DNA of 10,140 bases from JBQTIP01 sp052388025 (lineage in GTDB: Bacteria; Actinomycetota; UBA4738; HRBIN12), in assembly GCA_052388025.1 (NCBI GenBank), contig JBQTIP010000153.1, positions 1 through 10,140 of the forward strand, given 5' to 3'. Within the stretch, counting starts at the first letter, position 1; each line of letters starts with the position of its first letter. The translations under genes and the position numbers were made by a program. Shown here one piece after another: positions 1 through 5,600 of this stretch. The notes beneath the pieces were generated by a model that worked only from the letters and a program-made list of their open reading frames with translations, had not been told where the DNA came from and searched no databases.

Positions 1-187
1 CTGCTTCCCTCCGAACTTCCGTACCTTGGTCCCGGTGGTACCCAGGCCGACCGGCCCGTCCGACGTCTGCCGCATCTCAACGATGGCCTGGTCCCACGGG
101 ATGGTTGGCGAAGTACTCGCGGGCCACGAAGTCGAACGCCTCGTCGGGCCGCTTCGGAACCCAAATCTCGACCCGCTCGCTGAGCAT
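1..187 (-). pseudogene. SRPBCC-family protein, 5' part, frameshifted and cut by the window edge
   Basis: The leftward reading starts at ATG 187-185, 5 nt after a GGGAGGT ribosome site (193-199). The first frame gives a normal start (MLSERVEIWVPKRPDEAFDF...) but hits TGA at 79-77 after 36 codons. Moving to the next frame near 96-103 restores a continuous protein, ...DQAIVEMRQTSDGPVGLGTT..., that runs to the window edge. The pattern of an early beta strand, a 'P.R.DEAFDFV' helix, then 'W..AIVEMRQTSDGPVGLGT' is typical of SRPBCC (polyketide cyclase/START-like) ligand-binding proteins of Actinomycetota. One extra base (or two missing) explains the break, so this is either a recent pseudogene or a sequencing/assembly error. 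It is divergent from the PadR gene and probably its target. No ligand can be deduced from this N-terminal fragment. Confidence 0.68.
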
Positions 188-207
188 CTCCCACCTCCCG
201 AGCCTTT

Positions 208-252
208 GCTCCGATTCGGAGTGAGTGTTTGAACTTAACTCCTGGACGGAGT
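208..252. promoter_or_regulatory. Two inverted-repeat operators for the PadR/SRPBCC divergent pair
   Basis: Two 15-mers share the layout CTCC-N4-CGGAGT: GCTCCGATTCGGAGT (208-222) and ACTCCTGGACGGAGT (238-252). Each contains an inverted repeat (CTCCGA/TCGGAG at 209-221; ACTCC/GGAGT at 238-252), and they are exactly 30 bp apart, about three helical turns, which fits two dimers on one DNA face. The right-hand site lies inside both divergent promoters, so one bound regulator could block both genes. The PadR product is the obvious candidate ligand, by position only. Confidence 0.6.
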
Positions 253-260
253 AAAGTCAA
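229..260. promoter_or_regulatory. Face-to-face overlapping promoters for PadR (+) and SRPBCC (-)
   Basis: Rightward: TTGAAC (229-234), 17-bp spacer, TAAAGT (252-257), which puts the transcript start only a few bases before the PadR ATG at 269. Leftward: TTGACT (260-255), 17-bp spacer, TAAGTT (237-232). Both fit TTGnnn-N17-TAnnnT, and the two spacers almost coincide over the palindrome at 238-252. Confidence 0.5.
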
Positions 261-268
261 AGGCGGCC

Positions 269-943
269 ATGGACGCGGCCAGGAAGGACCTCACGGCCAC
301 CTCGTATGCGCTCCTCGGCCAGCTCGCCCTCCGTCCATGGAGCGTCTACGACATGACTCGGAACGTGGGGCGGACCCTGCACTGGTTCTGGCCCAGGGCC
401 GAGAGCGTGCTGTACTCGGAGGTCAAGCGTCTCGCCTCGCTCGGTCTGGCGAGCGTGAGGAGCGAACCTGGGGCGCGTGGCCGCCCGAGAGCCGTGTACT
501 CGATCACGGCGAAGGGCCGCCGGGCGCTGCGGGCATGGCTGAGCTCGGATCCCGGCGGCTTCTCCCTTCACTTCGAGCCGCTGTTGCGGGTGCACCTCGC
601 CCACTTCGGGACGAAGGAGGAACTGCTCCGAGCGCTCGAGGCGGCGCGCACCGACGCACACCGGCTTCTCCGCCAGGGCGTGGTGATAGGCACGGAGTTC
701 GCCAGCGGGCGGCACCAGTTCCAGGAACAAGTGCACGTGCGGGCCATCTTGTTCGACTACCTGTGGAGCTTCGGGCTAGGGATGTACCTGTGGGCCGAGC
801 GTTCCATCGAACAGGTCCAAACGTGGCCCGGAATCGACGGCTCTAAGCGGGCTCGGGGGGAGGGCGTCAGGATGATCCGTGATCTCCTCGCTGCTGAGCA
901 CCTGCAGTCCCTGGCCGACGGGCACGAAGGCAATCTGGCCTGA
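269..943 (+). CDS. PadR-family transcriptional regulator
   Basis: A 224-residue cytoplasmic DNA-binding protein. Residues about 10-85 form a PadR winged helix: 'TSYALLGQLALRPWSVYDMTR' is the opening helix pair, 'YSEVKRLASLGLASV' the recognition region, and 'GRPRAVYSITAKGRRALRAWL' the wing and following helix. The rest (about 95-200) is helical, matching the C-terminal Vir-type dimerisation region of larger PadR members (PadR-s2 are shorter). The ATG at 269 follows a weak AAGG-containing leader, and the promoter places the start of transcription almost on it. The gene is divergent from an SRPBCC gene and shares operator-like repeats with it, which suggests repression of that gene and of itself. 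The effector molecule is unknown. Confidence 0.85.
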   Translation: MDAARKDLTATSYALLGQLALRPWSVYDMTRNVGRTLHWFWPRAESVLYSEVKRLASLGLASVRSEPGARGRPRAVYSITAKGRRALRAWLSSDPGGFSLHFEPLLRVHLAHFGTKEELLRALEAARTDAHRLLRQGVVIGTEFASGRHQFQEQVHVRAILFDYLWSFGLGMYLWAERSIEQVQTWPGIDGSKRARGEGVRMIRDLLAAEHLQSLADGHEGNLA

Positions 944-1076
944 TGATGAAGGCCTAACGAGGACCCGACCCCACTCGCGAGCACACACCCACACGGCTTG
1001 AGCTGCCGCGTTGTGGTTCGAGCGCTGTTCCGTCCGCCTCCGCTGATACTGATTCGGCGACGCGAGTACGAGAGTC
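944..1076. other. Convergent intergenic gap with a degenerate tRNA-end-like sequence
   Basis: This gap lies between the convergent ends of the PadR and TetR genes. I see no hairpin followed by a T-run that would make a convincing terminator. It contains GGTTCGA (1015-1021) and, nine bases later, CGTCCGCCTCCGC (1031-1043). The latter is identical over 13 bases to the acceptor end of the tRNA-Sec fragment at 2605-2617, and that fragment also has GGTTCGA just upstream of it (2594-2600). It may be a decayed second attachment-site copy, or chance in GC-rich DNA. Confidence 0.3.
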
Positions 1077-1697
1077 TCAGGAAGCGGAGGCCATCAGGCA
1101 TCTCACCATTGCCGCCATGGCATCCACGGCCCCCTCGTCCCCGAGGCCCTGGCGCCTCGCCAGCGAGTACCAGCTGGTGAACTCGACCGCGTGCCCGATG
1201 GCCGCGCGAAGCAGCTCCCTTCGTCGCCCCCGTACCTGCCACGGGCGAAGGAGTGTCTCTCGGATCGCGCCGAACCAGTCGAACACGCCGGCCTCGGCAT
1301 TGGCTTGCTGGAGAGCGGGAAGGAGGGGGAGGTCCCGGGTCACGTTGGCCCACAGGCTCTCATTCCGCTGGTAGTAGCCGTACAGCTCCCGCAGCCCCGT
1401 ACGGAGCCGCTCCTCCGGGTCCGCGATCCCTGCCCACCCGGACGGGTCGGGGCCCGGACGGATCTCCAGTCCATGCGTCACGCACGCCCGGAACAGCGAG
1501 AGCTCGTCCGGGAAGTGCCGATAGACAGTGGCCCGCTCCACCCCCGCCCGATCTGCAACGGCGCTGACGGTGGTGTGGGCGGGGCCCACCGTAGCGTGCA
1601 GCTCCAAAGTGGCCGCGGCGATCCGCCGGCGGGTCTGCTCCATCGTCTCCGCCCGACGCTGCAGCCGGTATTTGCGCGCGCCTCTTCCGTTAGACAA
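1077..1697 (-). CDS. TetR/AcrR-family transcriptional regulator
   Basis: A 206-residue regulator. The N-terminal helix-turn-helix spans roughly residues 20-66: 'TRRRIAAATLELHATVGPAHTTVSAVADRAGVERATVYRHFPDE', with the classic 'ATVYRHFPDE' recognition helix end. The remainder is the helical ligand/dimer domain, including aromatic-rich 'LRELYGYYQRNESLWANV'. TTG at 1697-1695 is the only possible start upstream of the conserved basic 'KYRLQRRAETMEQTRRRI' segment, because an in-frame stop lies nine bases further up. An internal ATG at 1643-1641 would delete that segment. No clear Shine-Dalgarno sequence precedes the TTG. The gene is divergent from a protoglobin gene and shares its operator region, so it most likely represses the globin gene and itself. 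The ligand cannot be told from sequence. Confidence 0.9.
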   Translation of the reverse strand: MSNGRGARKYRLQRRAETMEQTRRRIAAATLELHATVGPAHTTVSAVADRAGVERATVYRHFPDELSLFRACVTHGLEIRPGPDPSGWAGIADPEERLRTGLRELYGYYQRNESLWANVTRDLPLLPALQQANAEAGVFDWFGAIRETLLRPWQVRGRRRELLRAAIGHAVEFTSWYSLARRQGLGDEGAVDAMAAMVRCLMASAS

Positions 1698-1714
1698 TGG
1701 TGTTCACCCAACCC

Positions 1715-1743
1715 TTGACAGGCTCACGACATCCGTCTATCGT
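1715..1743 (+). promoter_or_regulatory. Protoglobin promoter
   Basis: Perfect -35 TTGACA (1715-1720), 17-bp spacer, -10 TATCGT (1738-1743, TAnnnT). Transcription would begin near 1750, so the palindrome at 1753-1768 covers the start region and early transcript. Confidence 0.6.
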
Positions 1744-1768
1744 CCACATCACGATACATCGGTGTATC
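1738..1768. promoter_or_regulatory. Overlapping inverted repeats, probable TetR operator
   Basis: TATCGT-N7-ACGATA (1738-1756) has perfect 6-bp arms and begins exactly at the -10 box. GATACA-N4-TGTATC (1753-1768) also has perfect 6-bp arms; with the centre included, 7 of 8 pairs match. The two palindromes share GATA (1753-1756). The size and location between a TetR gene and its divergent neighbour are typical of TetR operators. Confidence 0.65.
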
Positions 1769-1799
1769 ACGGTTTTTGGTAACCAGGGAAGGAGGCGCG

Positions 1800-2393
1800 A
1801 TGCCGCAACAGGCCACCGCGAGCGAGATCCCCGGTTATGCCCTCGGGTCACAGGGGCTGGCCATATCCCCAGTCACCCTCGACGACTTGGAGGCCCTGAA
1901 GCAGACTATTGGGTTCGGCGAGGAGGACCATCGGGCCCTGCGGACGGCCTGGGAGGTGCTGCAGGACCAGATCGGCGAGGTCTTCGACCACTGGATGGGG
2001 CTGTTCGGGCCCTTGTTCGTGTCGTACTTCAACGGACCGGATGGCAAGCCGATCGAGGGCTACCTCCACGCGGCGCACGCGCGTTTCATCCGGTGGATCG
2101 AGGACACGTGCATCCGCCCGTACGATCAGGCCTGGCTCGACTACCAGCACGAGATCGGGCTTCGGCATCACCGGGCGAAGAAGAACCTGACCGACGAGGC
2201 CGAATCGGTCCCGGTGGTGCACCTCCGGTACCTCGTGGCCCTGATCTACCCGATGTCGACCATCCGCCACCTGCTCGCGGCGAAAGGCCATAACGCCGAG
2301 GAGGTGAACCGCATGCACCAGGCGTGGACGAAGGCGCTGGTGCTACACGTGGCCCTCTGGAGCCATCCCTACGTGACGGAGGGCGACTGGTAG
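1800..2393 (+). CDS. Protoglobin (stand-alone single-domain haem globin)
   Basis: A 197-residue protein matching the protoglobin family over its whole length, as known from Methanosarcina acetivorans. The N-terminus reads 'IPGYALGSQGLAISPVTLDDLEALKQTIGF'; mid-protein 'RFIRWIEDTCIRPYDQAWLDYQHEIGLRHHRAKKN' contains the proximal haem-ligand histidine in 'LRHHRAKKN'; then come 'ESVPVVHLRYLVALIYP' and C-terminal 'VALWSHPYV..GDW'. Protoglobins bind haem and O2, CO or NO. No signalling domain (methyl-accepting, GGDEF or kinase) follows, so this is a soluble globin rather than a globin-coupled sensor. ATG 1800 was chosen because AAGGAGG (1789-1795) sits 4 nt before it; an in-frame TTG at 1776 lacks a ribosome site. 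The divergent TetR gene with shared palindromes suggests inducible expression. Catalysis (NO or carbene-type chemistry) is not shown here. Confidence 0.93.
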   Translation: MPQQATASEIPGYALGSQGLAISPVTLDDLEALKQTIGFGEEDHRALRTAWEVLQDQIGEVFDHWMGLFGPLFVSYFNGPDGKPIEGYLHAAHARFIRWIEDTCIRPYDQAWLDYQHEIGLRHHRAKKNLTDEAESVPVVHLRYLVALIYPMSTIRHLLAAKGHNAEEVNRMHQAWTKALVLHVALWSHPYVTEGDW

Positions 2394-2422
2394 GAGGTGC
2401 CGCGAGCCGGCGCTCGGCTTGG

Positions 2423-2441
2423 TGCAAACGCAGTGCAAACG
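2423..2441 (+). repeat. TGCAAACG-N3-TGCAAACG repeat pair, copy 1
   Basis: TGCAAACG occurs at 2423-2430 and 2434-2441, 11 bp apart (one helical turn). The same pair with the same spacing occurs at 9850-9868. Both lie just past a gene end beside recombination-like DNA, and in both one frame reads Q-T-x-C-K-R. They could be recombinase arm sites or remains of an integrase 3' end. Confidence 0.5.
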
Positions 2442-2450
2442 GACGCACCA

Positions 2451-2528
2451 ACACGGGGCGGCTCCAGATGGACGAGCCGACACGGGGCATCGCCAGATCC
2501 CGTACGCGACAGCACCAGATGGACGGGG
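2451..2528 (+). repeat. Imperfect 29-bp direct repeats beside the attachment site
   Basis: ACACGGGGC recurs at 2451-2459 and 2480-2488, and CCAGAT at 2464-2469 and 2493-2498, both with a 29-bp period. A third CCAGATGGACG element (2515-2525) repeats the one at 2464-2474. Such iterated elements next to a tRNA-half junction are consistent with arm-type integrase sites. Confidence 0.5.
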
Positions 2529-2557
2529 TGGCACCGGTCAGCATAAGCGTTCACGAA

Positions 2558-2616
2558 CTTCAAAACCGGTGTGCCGGCGAGAGCCGGCAGGCGGGTTCGA
2601 TTCCCGTCCGCCTCCG
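2558..2616 (+). other. selC: 3' half of a selenocysteine tRNA gene (attachment-site scar)
   Basis: The anticodon loop CTTCAAA (2558-2564) has anticodon TCA at 2560-2562. It is followed by the 3' anticodon stem ACCGG, a long variable arm with perfect 7-bp stem TGCCGGC/GCCGGCA (2572-2578/2583-2589) around GAGA, T-arm GCGGG-TTCGATT-CCCGT (2591-2607), an 8-nt acceptor strand CCGCCTCC (2608-2615) and discriminator G2616. The UCA anticodon, 8-nt acceptor, long variable arm and G73 together are specific to tRNA-Sec. The 5' half is absent: the bases before the loop (ACGAA) cannot pair with ACCGG, and no GGAGGCGG acceptor lies upstream. CCA is not encoded (CGA follows). Homology begins at the anticodon loop, the usual crossover place of tyrosine integrases, so this is best read as the displaced 3' end at the far end of an integrated element lying to the left. 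Confidence 0.75.
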
Positions 2617-2683
2617 CGAAGATTCAAGCGCACGCACCCCGGGGATGATCCAGTGATTCGTAGGGTGGGATCGGGACCTGGAT

Positions 2684-5600
2684 TCAAGGATTTGCCGGGC
2701 ACTCCTCCTGGTGCAGGTACTGGCGGCACTCGTCGTCGGTAAGGGACCGGGTGACGCGGCTACGCGCAAGCTCGATCAGATCCTCGATCCCGACGACGAA
2801 GACCCGGATGAACGGGCCGGTCGAGGCCGCCACATACCGCTGATCCGGGCTGAAGGTCAGTCGCCACGCCGGCCCCGTAAGCGCGAGCCGGAGACTGCCC
2901 GTCGCCACGTTCCAGAGCGTGATCCCGCCCGGCCCTCCCGCGGCCAGGAGGGTGCCGTCGGGGCTGAAGGCGACGTCGAACACCCCTCCTGGATCGGCCG
3001 GCCACTCCGAGAGCTGCTCAGCGCTCGCCCAGTCCCACACCCGCACCGAGCCGTCGAAGCCCCCCATGGCCAAGAGGGCGCCGTCCGGGCTGAACGAAAC
3101 GGACGTGATCTCCTCCGATCCCGGTGCCAGAACCACATACTCGCCACTTTCCACGTCCCATACGCGGGCGGTCCCGTCCCAGCTCGCGGTGGCGACGTGA
3201 CGCCCATCCGGGCTGAACTCGATCCCGAAGACGATGCCCTTGTGCCCCTCGAATCGTGTGCGTTCCTCGCCGGTGGCCGTTTCCACGATCCTCGCGGTGG
3301 CATCTACGCCGCCCGAGGCGAACAGCGACCCGTCAGGGCTGAACTCCACGTCAAGGACGAAGCAGTCGAGGGGACACGCGGCGTGACCGCTGAAGGTGAA
3401 CAGCTCCTCACCGCTCGCGGCGTCCCAGACCTTCACGAGCTTGTCGACGCTCGCCGTGGCAATCATCGTCCCATCAGGGCTGACGTCGATCCCGTTCACC
3501 GCTGAACCGATCGCATGGCCCTCGAGGGTCAGGAGTTCCTCGCCCGTGCGCACGTCCCACTCGCGCGCGACGCCATCCGGCCTCGACGAGCTGACCAGCC
3601 TGCGTCCGTCGGGGGTGAACTCGACGTCTCCGTTGAAGCTGCTCGAAGGGTCCAGACCCGGCAGCACCAGCAGCTCCCCGCGGCCTTCTGGAGAGGCATC
3701 CCAGAGCCTCGTCGTTCCGTCGGTACTCGCGGTCGCAACCACGTCCTCGGGGCCGAAGGCCAATTCGGTTACGAAAGCTCCATGGCCGGCGAGCGTAGAG
3801 AGTTCCTTGCCACCCACAGGGTCGCTCGTCAACTCCCACACCCTCGCCGTCCCGTCGGCGCTGGCCGTGGCGAGCCGCGTCCCATCCGCGTTGAACTCGA
3901 CGTCGTACACGTTCGACCGGTGTCCGTAGAGGGTCGCCAGCTGTCGGCCCGTTCGCGCATCCCGCAGGTTCACGACCGACATGTCGCCCCTCGCGATGGC
4001 TAGAAGCGTGCCGTCGGGGCTGAACTGGACGTCCTCAACGCCGGGCCCTCCCTCGAGCGCGAGTTCGAGCCGGCCGGACCTGAGGTTCCAGACGCGGGCC
4101 ATCACGCCGGGCTCGTCCTCACCCTGCGCGAAGAGGGGCACGCCAACCGCGAGTCGTTCACCCTCCGGGCTGAAGGAGAGGTATTCCGCGACGTTGATGG
4201 CGGTCTCAACGGGACCGCCCGTGTAGGCCTCGAACGACTGAACCAGGTCGCCCGCCGAGGCGTCCCACAGGGCGGCCCTCCCGTCCTCGATGCCCAAGGT
4301 CGCCACCTGCCCACCATCCGGGCTGAAGACCACGCTCAGGACCCCGCCCTCGTGGGCCGCAACCGTGCGAAGCTCACGTCCGTCACTGGCTCTCCAGATC
4401 GTCATCGTGCCGTTCCCGGACGCGGTGGCGATACGACTCTCGTCCGGGCTCCATGCCGCGCCCCTGACGTCCGCGGCTCCATCCAGGACGGACACAACGT
4501 CACCTGTCCCGACGAAGATCGCAGCGCCACCGCTGTAGGCGCTCACGAGGCGACTCCCATCCGGGCTCAACGCCACGAAGTTCCCGGACCCCTCGACGGT
4601 GACGAGCACCCGCGACGCCACGACCGCCCTGTGCAGGGCCTCCTCGGCCACCCGGAGCGTGTCGCCGTCCAACGGACGGGCGGTCTCCACCGCCTCGAGG
4701 GCGAGGAGGATGCTCCGCTCCGGGTCAACGGTGAGGTTCGCGTCGGCGGCTGCCGCGAGCTCGCGGGCCGTGGCGATCCGGGCTGCGCGCTCGGCTCGGC
4801 CCCGCTGGACCAGAGCGAGGCCCCCCGCGACCAGGGCGACGACGAGGAAGACGGCCACCCCGGCCAGGAGCCCGCGGAGGCGGCGGTTCACGCGCCGCTG
4901 GCGCTCGGCCTCCCGCTCGGAGGCGAGCCGGCTGTGTTCGATGAACTCCCGCTCCAGCTCGTTCAGCTCAAGCCCGTGCGTCGCGGTCCAGTCGAGCGCG
5001 GAGGCCAGGCGGGCTCCCCGGTACAGGTCGGCGTCCTCGCGTCCTCCCTCCTCCCACTCCCGGGCGGTCTGGGCAAGATGCAGGTGCAACCGCCGCCCCT
5101 GGACATCCTCCTCCAGCCAGCCCCTGAGGCGGGGCCATTCCCGGAGTAGAGCCTCGTGGGCCACCTCCACGAACCCGTCGCTCGTCGTGACCAGCCGGGC
5201 GTCGGTCAGCACCGCGAGCACGCGGGCGGCATCCTCGTTCCGCTCGACGTCGAGCTCGGCGAGCGGCACCCTGCGGCGGACGGCCGCCTCCCCGTCTCCC
5301 AGTCCGGCCAGCCGGAGGAGGATGGAGCGGGCCAGCCGCTGCTGGTCCTCGGACAGCCGGCCGTAGGCGTCCTCGGCGAGGCGGGCCACCGCTCCTCGCA
5401 CGCCTCCGGTCTCCCGGTAGCTGGCCGTTGTGAGGGTTCTGCCCTGCCTGCGCTGCCACAGCTCGAGGAGCGTCGTGGACAGGAGCGGCAGGGCTCCAGG
5501 CTCGCCCACCACGTCGGCCACGAGGGCGTCCGTGAGCTCAGGCTCCACCCGCAGGCCGACCCGCCGGGCGGGGAGCTCGATGGCTCGGCGGAGCTCCTCC

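Larger units (their letters stand above)
2394..2557. other. Non-coding recombination region upstream of the tRNA half
   Basis: This stretch begins right after the globin stop. It has no credible gene but holds the TGCAAACG pair and the 29-bp repeats listed separately. One frame across 2419-2480 reads like a low-complexity integrase-type tail (QTQCKR...) without any integrase core, so it may be the debris of a tyrosine recombinase 3' end. Confidence 0.4.

Noticed and set aside
257..736. Leftward 159-residue frame opposite the PadR gene
   Set aside because: It is the antisense shadow of a clear PadR gene with no domain of its own.
2560..2616. A functional tRNA-Leu(CAA) gene with a long variable arm
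   Set aside because: The 5' half is missing, the acceptor strand is 8 nt and the discriminator is G, which fits tRNA-Sec and not Leu.
2419..2742. Frame reading QTQCKR... through the tRNA half into the STAND gene end
   Set aside because: It crosses a structured tRNA fragment and an opposite-strand gene; any integrase similarity would be limited to a low-complexity tail, so it is described as a possible remnant only.
2684..4590. Regularly spaced similar stretches (ccgtcggggctga-like, about every 120-130 bp) as a DNA repeat or CRISPR-like array
   Set aside because: They are the codons for the recurring FSPDG motif of the WD40 repeats, so protein repeats explain them.
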